A DNA stretch of 6,079 bases from Deltaproteobacteria bacterium (GTDB taxonomy: Bacteria > Desulfobacterota > B13-G15): the NCBI GenBank assembly GCA_003646705.1, contig QMLK01000071.1, forward strand, positions 1-6,079, in the 5' to 3' direction. The notes beneath the pieces are model-generated. The model had not been told where the DNA came from. It searched no databases and was given only the letters and a program-made list of their open reading frames with translations. Each line of letters begins with the position of its first letter. Within the stretch, counting starts at the first letter, position 1. This document shows, in pieces, positions 1 to 6,079 of this stretch. A program made the translations under genes and the position numbers.

Positions 1-1206
1 CTTGGTCACAAAGCCCGCCACCGGCGGTATCCCGATCATGCTCAAGGAGGCCACGGCGAAGGCCCCCATGGTGAAGGGCATCTGATAGCCGATCCCCCCG
101 AGCTCGCTGATCTTCTTCTTGTGGTGGGCCACGTAGATGGCCCCTGCACAGAAGAAGAGGGTGATCTTGCTGAAGGCGTGGTTCACTATATGGATCACCC
201 CCCCTGTGATCCCGATGGGGTCAAGGAGGGCCACCCCCAGCACTATGTAGGATAGCTGGCTCACCGTGGAGTAGGCGAGCCGAGCCTTGAGGTCGTCCTT
301 TGTGAGGGCGATGACCGACGCCAGGATGATGGTGAAGGAGACGAAGTAGGCCGTCCATATGCCCAAGCCCAGCTCGTGGAGGACCTCCAGGCCGAAGACC
401 GAGAGCATCACCCGGGCGATGGAGAAGACCCCGGCCTTGACCACCGCCACGGCGTGGAGCAGGGCGCTCACCGGGGTCGGGGCCACCATGGCCGAGGGCA
501 GCCAGTTGTGAAGTGGCATTATGGCCGCCTTGGCGAAGCCCAGGATGAAGAGCACGTAGACGAAGGTGATCCAGGCCCGCCCCACCTCCGCGGGGAAGAT
601 CCCCGTCTGGATGGTAGGGGCGAAGTCCAGAGTCCCGCAGAAGACGTAGGTCAGGGCCATGGCTGGAAGGAGCAACCCCTTGGAGGTCCCCATGAGGTAG
701 ACCAGGTACTTCTTCCCACCCTCGTAGGCCTCTTCGTCCTGGTGGTGGGCCACCAGGGGGTAGGTCACCACCGTGATGATCTCGTAGAAGAGGTAGAGGC
801 TGAAGAGGTTCCCGGAGTAGGAGACCCCCTGGGCCCCGAGGATGGCGGCGGTGAAACAGGCGTAGTAACGGGTCTGGGCGTGCTCGTCCAGGGACCGCAT
901 GTAGCCGATGTTGTAGAAGGAGGCGAAGATCCAGAGGAAGGACGAGACGATCCCGAAGATGAGGCTCAAGCCGTCCACCCGGAACCTCAGGGCGATCCCC
1001 GGGGCGAGCTCAGAGAGGGTGTACTTCAGCACGTGACCCTCCCAGACCCCCGGGACCATCACGAGGACGCTCAGGAAGGTGAGGATGGAGCCAGCGATGG
1101 ACCAGAACTCCCTCAGGTTGGGCCTCTTGCGGGAGGCGATGATGAGGAAGATGGTCACCAAGGTGATGACCACGGGGATGAGGGGTTTTGCCGTCTGAAG
1201 CTCCAT
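1..1206 (-). CDS. Complex I antiporter-like proton-pumping subunit, MrpD/NuoL/NuoM superfamily (C-terminus cut by window edge)
   Basis: This integral membrane subunit of the complex I distal arm should carry one proton channel driven by quinone reduction. The visible part is 402 residues, starting at ATG 1206 and running open through base 1, and is dominated by hydrophobic helices. Family landmarks are present: a helix-5 glutamate at Glu142 (LYLFYEIITVVTYP), the channel lysine at Lys226 (GFAKAAIMPLHNWLP), His251 and Lys257 (SALLHAVAVVKAGVF), and the later conserved stretch LKARLAYSTVSQLSYIVLG (306-324). Known family members use such Glu/Lys/His residues for proton transfer. It occupies the place of nuoL, but lacks the classical NuoL motif WEGVGLCSYLLIG; the corresponding region reads like MrpD/MnhD subunits. 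The start shares one base with the nuoK stop (TGATG), and AAGGAG lies 11 bases upstream. Family membership is certain; which of L, M, N or MrpD-like is best is less so. Confidence 0.9.
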   Translation of the reverse strand, partial: MELQTAKPLIPVVITLVTIFLIIASRKRPNLREFWSIAGSILTFLSVLVMVPGVWEGHVLKYTLSELAPGIALRFRVDGLSLIFGIVSSFLWIFASFYNIGYMRSLDEHAQTRYYACFTAAILGAQGVSYSGNLFSLYLFYEIITVVTYPLVAHHQDEEAYEGGKKYLVYLMGTSKGLLLPAMALTYVFCGTLDFAPTIQTGIFPAEVGRAWITFVYVLFILGFAKAAIMPLHNWLPSAMVAPTPVSALLHAVAVVKAGVFSIARVMLSVFGLEVLHELGLGIWTAYFVSFTIILASVIALTKDDLKARLAYSTVSQLSYIVLGVALLDPIGITGGVIHIVNHAFSKITLFFCAGAIYVAHHKKKISELGGIGYQMPFTMGAFAVASLSMIGIPPVAGFVTK

Positions 1207-1526
1207 CAGCCCTTGAGCTCCTTCAGCCCTTCGGCCTCGATCTTCTTAGTCCTCTTGAACAGCAGGAGCACGATGCCGAGGGCTATGGCCACCTCGGAGG
1301 CAGCCACCCCCATGACGAAGAGGGTGAAGACTTGACCATCGACCCCTGCCGTCTGGAAGAAGCGGTTGGCCACCACCAGGTTGAGCCCCGCCCCGTTCAT
1401 GATCAGCTCCACCGAGATGAGCATCCCCAAGAGGGTCCTGCGGTAGATGAGGCCCAAGATGCCCGAGCAGAGCAGAAGCACCGACAGGAACTGGAAGACC
1501 TCGGGCCTCTCCCAGAGGTAAAGCAC
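1206..1526 (-). CDS. nuoK: NADH-quinone oxidoreductase subunit K (NuoK)
   Basis: NuoK is a small membrane subunit next to NuoJ, homologous to MrpC, and part of the proton path connecting the quinone site to the antiporter subunits. The 106-residue product has the usual length and three hydrophobic helices, at about 10-29, 31-53 and 66-90. The two buried glutamates of the family are present: Glu40 in GMLISVELIMN and Glu78 in GVAASEVAIALG, matching E. coli Glu36 and Glu72. The tail is basic and short (KRTKKIEAEGLKELKG). The start is GTG at 1526, one base after the nuoJ stop. It is supported by the strong Shine-Dalgarno GAGGAGG six bases upstream, and no ATG is available in frame near it. The stop overlaps the start of the next subunit by one base. 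Identification is secure. Confidence 0.96.
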   Translation of the reverse strand: MLYLWERPEVFQFLSVLLLCSGILGLIYRRTLLGMLISVELIMNGAGLNLVVANRFFQTAGVDGQVFTLFVMGVAASEVAIALGIVLLLFKRTKKIEAEGLKELKG

Positions 1527-1527
1527 C

Positions 1528-2046
1528 TCAATCCTCCTCAGCCTTCGGGGGTCCCTGTCGGGACAGCACCCCGAGCATTATCGCCCCGAGGATCGACGCC
1601 ACGATCAGCAGCGAGATCAGCTCGAAGGCGAAGGGATAACGGTCGAGGATGGCCCTGCCGATCCTGGACGTGCTCACCTCCCCTTGCGGCCCCACCTCCC
1701 AGGGGTGGTGGCGGAGCACCCTCCAGAAGAGGATGAAACTCAAAAGCGACACTCCGAGACCTGCGACCCCCTTCAGAAAGGGGCCCCTCTCCTTCGGCCT
1801 CCTCCAGAAGGGCCCGGCCAGCATCACCGCGAAGATCAAGAGCACCCCTACCGCCCCGAGGTAGATGAGGATCTGCATCATGGCCAGGAAGGGGGTCTTC
1901 AGGTAGATGTAGAGCCCCCCTATGCCGCCCATGGTCAAGAGGAGGAAGAAGACGGCGTAGATCAGGGAGTTGGAGAGGACCGCCCCCAAGGCCCCAAGGG
2001 CCACAACGAGGCAGATGACCACGAAGATGACCTCCCCCAAACTCAT
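1528..2046 (-). CDS. nuoJ: NADH-quinone oxidoreductase subunit J (NuoJ)
   Basis: NuoJ is the membrane subunit (ND6 family) packed between NuoA, NuoH and NuoK. Its third helix undergoes conformational change coupling quinone chemistry to proton pumping in known complexes. The product has 172 residues, typical for bacteria, with five hydrophobic segments at roughly 5-24, 28-48, 55-77, 90-110 and 139-161. The signature helix reads MMQILIYLGAVGVLLIFAVM (56-75), with the conserved tyrosine Tyr62. A hydrophilic loop of about 25 residues (112-137) precedes the last helix, and the C-terminus is charged and acidic. The ATG at 2046 overlaps the nuoI stop as ATGA. GGAGGAGG eight bases upstream supports it over the longer frame, which extends upstream into nuoI and has no family similarity. 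Identification is secure. Confidence 0.95.
   Translation of the reverse strand: MSLGEVIFVVICLVVALGALGAVLSNSLIYAVFFLLLTMGGIGGLYIYLKTPFLAMMQILIYLGAVGVLLIFAVMLAGPFWRRPKERGPFLKGVAGLGVSLLSFILFWRVLRHHPWEVGPQGEVSTSRIGRAILDRYPFAFELISLLIVASILGAIMLGVLSRQGPPKAEED
1533..1539 (-). promoter_or_regulatory. Ribosome binding site of nuoK
   Basis: GAGGAGG on the minus strand sits inside the last codons of nuoJ, six bases before GTG 1526. It fixes the non-ATG start of nuoK. An in-frame ATT two codons earlier would touch this site and is rejected as a start. Confidence 0.75.
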
Positions 2047-2480
2047 CCTCCGCCCCTCCTCCGGAACTCCTCCACGAGGTCGAAGTAAAAATCTTCCTTC
2101 GAGAAGGAGGCGAGGTTGTAGTCCTGGCTGAAGGCCACGGCCCCGGTGGGACAGACCTCCACACAGAGGCCGCAGTGACTGCAACGGGTGAAGTCCAGGA
2201 GGAACCTGGTCAAGGTCTTGCGCTTCTCACCCTCCTTCTTCACCCCCTCGACGACGATACAGCCCGTGGGACAACTGCGGGCACAGAGGCCGCAGACCCG
2301 GCAGTAGAGCTTCCCCTCCTCGTCCGCCACCAGCTTTATGTGGCCGCGGAAGCGGGGGGAGAGCTCCAAGGTCTCCCTGGGGTACTGGCAGGTCACGCTG
2401 GGGCCCAGGAAGGCCCTGATGGTGACCTTCATCCCCTTCAGCAGCGAAAGGGCCCCTCTTACGACCTCTTGCGGGCTCAT
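2043..2480 (-). CDS. nuoI: NADH-quinone oxidoreductase subunit I (NuoI), two 4Fe-4S clusters
   Basis: NuoI is the ferredoxin-like peripheral-arm subunit that passes electrons through clusters N6a and N6b to N2 in NuoB. The 145-residue product carries two classical motifs. The first is [12 protein letters not shown], with Cys60, 63, 66 and 70. The second is [12 protein letters not shown], with Cys100, 103, 106 and 110. Cys74 in PTGC also occurs in E. coli NuoI. The N-terminus (about 1-30) is the amphipathic part that contacts the membrane arm, and [15 protein letters not shown] (33-47) is the usual family stretch. Start choice: ATG at 2480 overlaps the nuoH stop as ATGA. The open frame runs on upstream for about 1 kb antisense-like inside nuoH, but that part is not NuoI. 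The Shine-Dalgarno is weak (a G run), so coupling to nuoH translation is likely. Ends in ATGA with nuoJ. Confidence 0.96.
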   Translation of the reverse strand: MSPQEVVRGALSLLKGMKVTIRAFLGPSVTCQYPRETLELSPRFRGHIKLVADEEGKLYCRVCGLCARSCPTGCIVVEGVKKEGEKRKTLTRFLLDFTRCSHCGLCVEVCPTGAVAFSQDYNLASFSKEDFYFDLVEEFRRRGGG

Positions 2481-3583
2481 AGCTTGAGCAACCCCCCCGT
2501 CACCAACAGATTGGCCATGGCCAAGGGTATGAGGAACTTCCAGGAGAAGTTCAGCAACTGGTCGAACCTCACCCTGGGGAAGGTCCAACGGAACCACATG
2601 ATGACGAAGATCAGGGCGTAGGTCTTGAGGAAGAACCAGACTACCCCAGGGAGCACCGGACCCTTGTACCCCCCGAGGAAGAAGGTGGTGGCCAGGGCGC
2701 ACACTATGAAGATGTTGGTGTACTCGGCCAGGAAGAAGAGCGAGAAACGCATCCCGCTGTACTCGGTGTGATAGCCGGCCACCAATTCGCTTTCGGCCTC
2801 GGGCAGGTCGAAGGGGGTCCGGTTGGTCTCGGCCACCGCACATACGAAGTAGATGAGGAAGGCCACGGGCTGAACCAGGACGAACCAATAAGGGCTCTGG
2901 GCCTCCACCACCTCCTTCAGCGACAGCGAACGGGCCATCATCACCACGGGCAGGATCGAAAGGAGCATGGGGATCTCGTAGGCGATGGACTGCGAGATGC
3001 TCCTCACCCCCCCGATCAGCGAGTACTTGTTCACCGACCCCCAACCAGCCATGAAGATGGCCAAGACCGTCAAGGAGCTGAAGGCCAGGATCATCACTAT
3101 CCCCACGTTGATGTCCCGAACCTGGAGCCGGGCATCGAAGGGGATCACCACCATGGCCACAAGACACGGGACGAAGATCAACAAGGGCGCCAGCAGGTAG
3201 AGGGGCCTGTCCACGAACCTGGGGGTGATGATCTCCTTGGCCAGGAGCTTCACCGAGTCGGCGATGGACTGGAGCAACCCATAGGGGCCCACCTCCTTGG
3301 GACCGATGCGGATCTGCATGTGGCCGGCCACCTTCCTCTCGGCCCAGACCAGAAAGAGCGCATTGCCGAAGACCACCACCATCACCCCGAGCAGGCCGAG
3401 CAGGAGCCTCACGAGGTCCCACCCCCAGGCCTCCAGCCCCGCCGTCACCACCTTGCCCACCACCCAGTAAAGCAGGGCGAGGACCACCAAGGTCGCGAAG
3501 AAGAGCCCCCCGAGGGCGAAGAGGAGCCTCACCGGGTCCGAACCGAAGTACCTGTCGAACTGTTCCCTCAGCCACCGCCTCAT
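2477..3583 (-). CDS. nuoH: NADH-quinone oxidoreductase subunit H (NuoH)
   Basis: NuoH (ND1 family) is the membrane subunit that forms the quinone entry tunnel and anchors the peripheral arm through NuoB, NuoD and NuoI. The product has 368 residues, a slightly long but normal size, with about eight hydrophobic helices from residue 20 to 363. Both family signatures are visible. The first begins with [19 protein letters not shown] (82-100). The second is [20 protein letters not shown] (251-270), followed by [10 protein letters not shown]. The acidic residues of the second loop line the quinone chamber in known structures. The start is ATG 3583, overlapping the nuoCD stop as ATGA, with GGAG eight bases upstream. 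An in-frame extension to 3703 would add 40 residues unlike the family and is rejected. The gene directly follows nuoCD with no nuoEFG between. Confidence 0.97.
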   Translation of the reverse strand: MRRWLREQFDRYFGSDPVRLLFALGGLFFATLVVLALLYWVVGKVVTAGLEAWGWDLVRLLLGLLGVMVVVFGNALFLVWAERKVAGHMQIRIGPKEVGPYGLLQSIADSVKLLAKEIITPRFVDRPLYLLAPLLIFVPCLVAMVVIPFDARLQVRDINVGIVMILAFSSLTVLAIFMAGWGSVNKYSLIGGVRSISQSIAYEIPMLLSILPVVMMARSLSLKEVVEAQSPYWFVLVQPVAFLIYFVCAVAETNRTPFDLPEAESELVAGYHTEYSGMRFSLFFLAEYTNIFIVCALATTFFLGGYKGPVLPGVVWFFLKTYALIFVIMWFRWTFPRVRFDQLLNFSWKFLIPLAMANLLVTGGLLKL

Positions 3584-5145
3584 CGATCCATCTCCGGGAT
3601 CACCAAGTCGAGGCTCCCCAAGGTGGCCACCGCATCGGCTATCAACTGTCCTTTGACGGCCTCGGTGAAGGTCGCGAGGTTGGAGAAGCAGGGGCTGCGC
3701 CACTTGAGCCGATAGGGCTTGTCGCTGCCGTCGGACACTATGTAGATCCCCACCTCCCCTCGGGGGCTCTCGGTGGCGAAGTAGACGTCCCCTGGCACCG
3801 GCTTCTTGGGGACCTTTTCCAGCTTGTAGGGGCCCTCGGGCACCTTCTCCAGGGCCTCCTCCAAGACCCTGAGGCTCCTCTTCATCTCCTCGAGCCTCAC
3901 CAGGTACCTGTCGTAGGAATCGCCCCTTTCGCCCACCACCACCTCTGGCTGAAGGTCTCCGTAAGCGGCATAGGGCTCCGCCTGCCTTATATCGAAGGGG
4001 ACCCCTGAACCCCTCAAGGTGGGCCCTGTGGCCCCGTAGCGCCTCGCCACCTCCTTGGGGATCACCCCCACGTCCTTGGTCCTCTTGACGAAGATGATGT
4101 TGCCGGTGACGAGGTCGTCGTAGATCTCAAACCTCTTCCACATCCGCTCCACGAACCTCTTCACCCCCTCGAGGAACCCATCGTTCAGGTCCTCGTAGAG
4201 CCCTCCTATTCGGTAATAGGAGAAGGTGAGGCGGGAACCGGTGAGGCCCTCGAGGAGGTCCAAGATCTGCTCCCTGTCGTCGAAGGCGAAGAAGTAAGGG
4301 GTGGTGGCCCCGAGGTCGAGCAGGAAGGTCCCGAGCCAGAGCAGATGGCTCGAGATCCTGTTGAGCTCCAGCGTTATGGTCCTTATGTACTGGGCCCTCT
4401 CGGGCACCTCCAACTCGCAGAGCCTCTCCATGGCCCCCACGAAGCAGAGGCTGAAGGCCAGGGGGCCGACGTAATCGAGCCTCGCGGTGTTGGGGTAGTA
4501 CTGTTGATAGGTGCGGACCTCGGCCATCTTCTCCTGCATCCGGTGCATGTAGCCAAGGACCGGCTCGGCCTGCTCTATGTACTCGCCCCTCATCTTCAGG
4601 ATGAGGCGCAAGACCCCATGGGTGGAGGGGTGCTGGGGTCCCATGTTGATCCAGAAGGTGTCCTCCTCGGCGGCAGCCGGAAGGTAGTTCAGAAGCCGTC
4701 GGTCCTCCTCGGAGACCTCCACCCTCTCCTTCCTCATGGGGTAGAAGTCTATCCCCTCGTGTAGGAAGAGGTAGGCGAGGTTCGGGTGGTCCTTGAACCT
4801 CAAGCCGAAGAACTCGTGGATCTCGCGTTCGTGCCAAGCCGCCCCTGGATAGACCCTCCAGATGGAGGGGAGCTCGGGCTCGGAGGGGGCCACCTCCACC
4901 CTCACGGAGAGGCGCCGCGGGTCCTCCCAGTGGTTGAAGTGGTAAAGGACCTCGAGGCGGTCCACATAGTCCACACAGAGGACGTCCTCGATGTAATAAC
5001 CCCTCTCGTCGATGGCCTCGGCCACCTCCACGATCCTGTCCTTGGGGGCCTTGATGTCGAACCAGTAGCCCCGCTGCTGGTAAGGGACCTCCTCGATGGA
5101 GAGGTCCCCTCCTTCCAGGGCCTTTATGAGGTCCTCGGCTACCAT
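3580..5145 (-). CDS. nuoCD: Fused NADH-quinone oxidoreductase subunit C/D (NuoCD)
   Basis: This is a natural fusion of the 30 kDa (NuoC) and 49 kDa (NuoD) peripheral subunits. NuoD supplies much of the quinone-reduction site facing cluster N2. The product has 521 residues. The NuoC domain spans about 1-140, with the signature [20 protein letters not shown] at 104-123. A short linker of about 20 residues follows, then NuoD from about 163 to the end. NuoD marks are [14 protein letters not shown] (167-180), containing His172 and His176, the latter the quinone-site histidine by family comparison. Others are Tyr225 in ARLDYVGP, the partner tyrosine, [16 protein letters not shown] (198-213), and a canonical C-terminal SPCFSNL region (484-490). 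The enzyme is shorter than E. coli NuoCD (about 600 residues), mostly in the C part and linker. ATG 5145 overlaps the end of nuoB by seven bases, and GGAG lies five bases upstream. Confidence 0.96.
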   Translation of the reverse strand: MVAEDLIKALEGGDLSIEEVPYQQRGYWFDIKAPKDRIVEVAEAIDERGYYIEDVLCVDYVDRLEVLYHFNHWEDPRRLSVRVEVAPSEPELPSIWRVYPGAAWHEREIHEFFGLRFKDHPNLAYLFLHEGIDFYPMRKERVEVSEEDRRLLNYLPAAAEEDTFWINMGPQHPSTHGVLRLILKMRGEYIEQAEPVLGYMHRMQEKMAEVRTYQQYYPNTARLDYVGPLAFSLCFVGAMERLCELEVPERAQYIRTITLELNRISSHLLWLGTFLLDLGATTPYFFAFDDREQILDLLEGLTGSRLTFSYYRIGGLYEDLNDGFLEGVKRFVERMWKRFEIYDDLVTGNIIFVKRTKDVGVIPKEVARRYGATGPTLRGSGVPFDIRQAEPYAAYGDLQPEVVVGERGDSYDRYLVRLEEMKRSLRVLEEALEKVPEGPYKLEKVPKKPVPGDVYFATESPRGEVGIYIVSDGSDKPYRLKWRSPCFSNLATFTEAVKGQLIADAVATLGSLDLVIPEMDR

Positions 5146-5630
5146 CTCCTCTCCGGCCCCGGGAACCGCCTCCAGCCCGTCAGCTTCTCCTCCAACTTCA
5201 TGATCGCCTCAAGGAGCGCCTCCGGCCTGGGGGGACAGCCCGGTACGTAGACGTCCACGGGGATGACCTTGTCCACCCCTTCGATAACGTTATACTGTCC
5301 CTCGAATATGAAAGGCCCCCCTGAGATGGCGCAGTTGCCGTAGGCGATCACCCACTTGGGGGCGGCCATCTGCTCGTAGAGGGTCCGGACCACGGGGGCG
5401 ATCTTCTTCGTTATGGTACCGGACACGATCATGAAGTCGCACTGCCGGGGGGAGGGCCTGAAGACCTCGGCGCCGAAGCGGGCCGGGTCGAAGCGGGCGG
5501 CTGTGGTGGCCATCATCTCTATGGCACAGCAGGCCAAACCGAAGGTCATGGGCCAAAGGGAGTTGGCCCTGGCCAAGTTGAGGAGCTTCTCCAGGACCCC
5601 GAACTTTACTATCGGCCCTCGTACTTCCAC
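5139..5630 (-). CDS. nuoB: NADH-quinone oxidoreductase subunit B (NuoB), cluster N2
   Basis: NuoB (PSST family) holds the terminal 4Fe-4S cluster N2, which reduces quinone at the interface with NuoD and NuoH. From the chosen start the product has 163 residues. The N2 ligands are all present: tandem Cys34-Cys35 in [11 protein letters not shown], Cys100 in YGNCAISGG, and Cys132 in [24 protein letters not shown] and the C-terminal PGCPPRPE are textbook family motifs. Position 99 is Asn where many homologs have Ala or Ser, probably harmless. Start choice: GTG 5630 has AAAGGGGG seven bases upstream and gives a short N-terminus ([18 protein letters not shown]). GTG 5651 is also in frame, adding seven residues, but has no clear ribosome site. 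Either start overlaps nuoA, by 22 or 43 bases. The end overlaps nuoCD by seven bases. Confidence 0.95.
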   Translation of the reverse strand: MEVRGPIVKFGVLEKLLNLARANSLWPMTFGLACCAIEMMATTAARFDPARFGAEVFRPSPRQCDFMIVSGTITKKIAPVVRTLYEQMAAPKWVIAYGNCAISGGPFIFEGQYNVIEGVDKVIPVDVYVPGCPPRPEALLEAIMKLEEKLTGWRRFPGPERRW

Positions 5631-5989
5631 CGAAAGACCCCCTTTCCCCACGCGTAGGCGATGGCCAGGACCAGCAACAGCACGAAGACCAAGAGGGCGA
5701 TGAACTCCTCGGGGTTGCCGCCCCTGACGTAACTGGTCGCCACCGGAAAGAGGTAAAGCACATCCACGTCAAAGGCTATGAAGATCAGGGCGTAGAGGTA
5801 GAAGAGGGCAGCGTACCTTATCCACGCGCTGCCGAAGGGGTCCATCCCGCACTCGTAGATGCTCTCGGTCTTGAGACCCACGGTCCTCGGGGCTATAAAC
5901 CGGGGAATCAGCACCGCGATCAGGGCGAAGAGGATGGCGAGGACCGCGAAGGCGAGGACAAAAGCAAAATCCCTTAGGGTCGTCTCCAC
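5609..5989 (-). CDS. nuoA: NADH-quinone oxidoreductase subunit A (NuoA)
   Basis: NuoA (ND3 family) is a three-helix membrane subunit near the quinone tunnel, and its long loop between helices 1 and 2 reaches the NuoD/NuoH interface. The product is 126 residues with helices at about 8-32, 56-82 and 94-113. The diagnostic loop motif [14 protein letters not shown] (42-55) includes Cys47, the ND3-loop cysteine. Helix 2 ends in [10 protein letters not shown] (73-82), where most homologs have FDVE, so a conserved glutamate is replaced by aspartate (Asp76). It is the first gene of the block. The start is GTG 5989, with GGGAGGG six bases upstream and the promoter about 30 bases further out. No internal methionine fits the N-terminal helix. 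The 3' end overlaps nuoB in a different frame. Identification is secure. Confidence 0.96.
   Translation of the reverse strand: METTLRDFAFVLAFAVLAILFALIAVLIPRFIAPRTVGLKTESIYECGMDPFGSAWIRYAALFYLYALIFIAFDVDVLYLFPVATSYVRGGNPEEFIALLVFVLLLVLAIAYAWGKGVFRWKYEGR
5638..5645 (-). promoter_or_regulatory. Ribosome binding site favouring the shorter nuoB start
   Basis: AAAGGGGG on the minus strand lies within the end of nuoA, seven bases before GTG 5630. The alternative GTG at 5651 lies upstream of this site and has no purine-rich site of its own, so the shorter nuoB is preferred. Confidence 0.5.
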
Positions 5990-6002
5990 CCCCCTCCCTC
6001 CC
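5990..6002 (-). promoter_or_regulatory. Ribosome binding site of nuoA
   Basis: The minus strand reads GGGAGGGAGGGGG directly before the GTG at 5989. The best Shine-Dalgarno part is GGGAGGG at 6002-5996, six bases from the start. It decides the GTG start of nuoA, since no ATG lies in frame nearby. Confidence 0.7.
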
Positions 6003-6015
6003 GAGGAATAGGAAA

Positions 6016-6035
6016 TCCTTATATACCCTCCTTAT
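6016..6035 (-). repeat. Short direct repeat ATAAGGA x2 (13-base period) over the -10 region
   Basis: On the minus strand ATAAGGA occurs at 6035-6029 and again at 6022-6016, separated by GGGTAT. The second copy overlaps the -10 box. This spacing could suit a regulator bound to one face of the helix, but the repeat is short and may be chance. No regulator is assigned. Confidence 0.3.
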
Positions 6036-6049
6036 GGCCTTCTTGTCAA
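6020..6049 (-). promoter_or_regulatory. Probable sigma70-type promoter of the nuo block
   Basis: Read on the minus strand, a perfect -35 hexamer TTGACA (6049-6044) is followed by an 18-base spacer and TATATA (6025-6020), a 4/6 match to TATAAT. Transcription would start near 6013, leaving a leader of about 24 bases before the nuoA GTG. The region is AT-rich against GC-rich genes on its left. TATATAAG alone could pass for an archaeal TATA box, but the exact -35 box and its spacing favour bacterial sigma70. No experiment backs it. Confidence 0.65.
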
Positions 6050-6051
6050 TA

Positions 6052-6061
6052 GAAAATTTTC
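6052..6061. repeat. Perfect 10-base palindrome GAAAATTTTC next to the -35 box
   Basis: The palindrome lies two bases upstream of the -35 hexamer of the nuo promoter. It is AT-rich, so it could act as an UP-element for RNA polymerase or as an operator, but a 10-base AT palindrome can occur by chance. No known regulator box is recognised in it. Confidence 0.4.
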
Positions 6062-6079
6062 ACAATATGGCCAGATGGA

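Noticed and set aside
376..1335. Plus-strand open frame of 319 codons, and others at 1188-1736, 1684-2088, 2768-3715, 4345-4764 and 4786-5250
   Set aside because: They lie antisense to the recognised nuo genes and have low-complexity products rich in Gly, Asp, Glu, His and Pro, which is what the reverse strand of GC-rich membrane protein genes gives. No family features are visible.
2047..2184. 46-codon extension of the nuoJ frame into nuoI
   Set aside because: The extension is an out-of-frame reading of the NuoI cysteine region. ATG 2046 has GGAGGAGG upstream and begins the first NuoJ helix.
2481..3575. Long upstream extension of the nuoI frame (510 codons in total)
   Set aside because: The extra 365 residues are an out-of-frame reading of nuoH, rich in Gly, Arg and Pro. 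NuoI similarity begins at the ATG at 2480, which overlaps the nuoH stop.
3584..3703. 40-codon extension of the nuoH frame into nuoCD
   Set aside because: It reads nuoCD out of frame and is unlike any NuoH N-terminus. ATG 3583 has a GGAG site and an ATGA overlap.
4127..4837. Minus-strand open frame of 236 codons, and those at 1538-2164 and 5290-5772
   Set aside because: They are frame-shifted readings of nuoCD, nuoJ and nuoA/nuoB with Arg/Pro/Gly-rich, feature-free products.
6067..6079. Possible start of a divergent plus-strand gene (ATG at 6067)
   Set aside because: Only four codons are visible before the window ends and no Shine-Dalgarno sequence precedes the ATG, so it cannot be supported.

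Overview
The window is one compact, same-direction gene block. All genes lie on the minus strand, so it reads from right to left. It encodes the core of a respiratory complex I (NADH-quinone oxidoreductase type). From the promoter at about 6044-6020, the order is nuoA (5989-5609), nuoB (5630-5139), a fused nuoCD (5145-3580), nuoH (3583-2477), nuoI (2480-2043), nuoJ (2046-1528), nuoK (1526-1206) and an incomplete antiporter-like subunit gene (1206 to the left edge). Each junction overlaps or is separated by a single base, so this looks like a single transcript with translational coupling. Apart from the last gene, which is cut by the window edge, all frames look intact.

Together the products cover most of the membrane arm (A, H, J, K and one large antiporter-like subunit) and the quinone-reducing Q-module of the peripheral arm (B, CD, I). 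NuoI carries two 4Fe-4S motifs. NuoB has the four cysteines of the terminal cluster N2. NuoCD and NuoH frame the quinone pocket. NuoA, J and K link this to the proton path of the antiporter subunits. The NADH-oxidising module genes nuoE, nuoF and nuoG usually sit between nuoD and nuoH. Here nuoCD runs straight into nuoH through a 4-base ATGA overlap, so they are absent from that place. The layout fits an 11-subunit type of complex I whose electron donor (NADH through EFG encoded elsewhere, ferredoxin, or another carrier) cannot be told from this window. The gene after nuoK resembles MrpD/MnhD-type antiporter subunits more than a classical NuoL.

The source is probably a bacterium. There is a recognisable sigma70-type promoter (perfect TTGACA, 18-base spacer, TATATA), G-rich Shine-Dalgarno sequences, GTG starts and a NuoC-NuoD fusion. 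The DNA is GC-rich, with third positions mostly G or C and free use of AGG for arginine. The subunit style recalls Desulfobacterota-like or other deep-branching, possibly thermophilic bacteria, but this is an impression and not a placement.

There is no gene-free stretch longer than about 90 bases. The only intergenic DNA, 5990-6079, holds the promoter, a 10-base palindrome and a short direct repeat. No RNA gene, mobile element, CRISPR array or terminator was seen. The content is largely ordinary energy metabolism. The points of interest are the missing N-module and the identity of the antiporter subunit.
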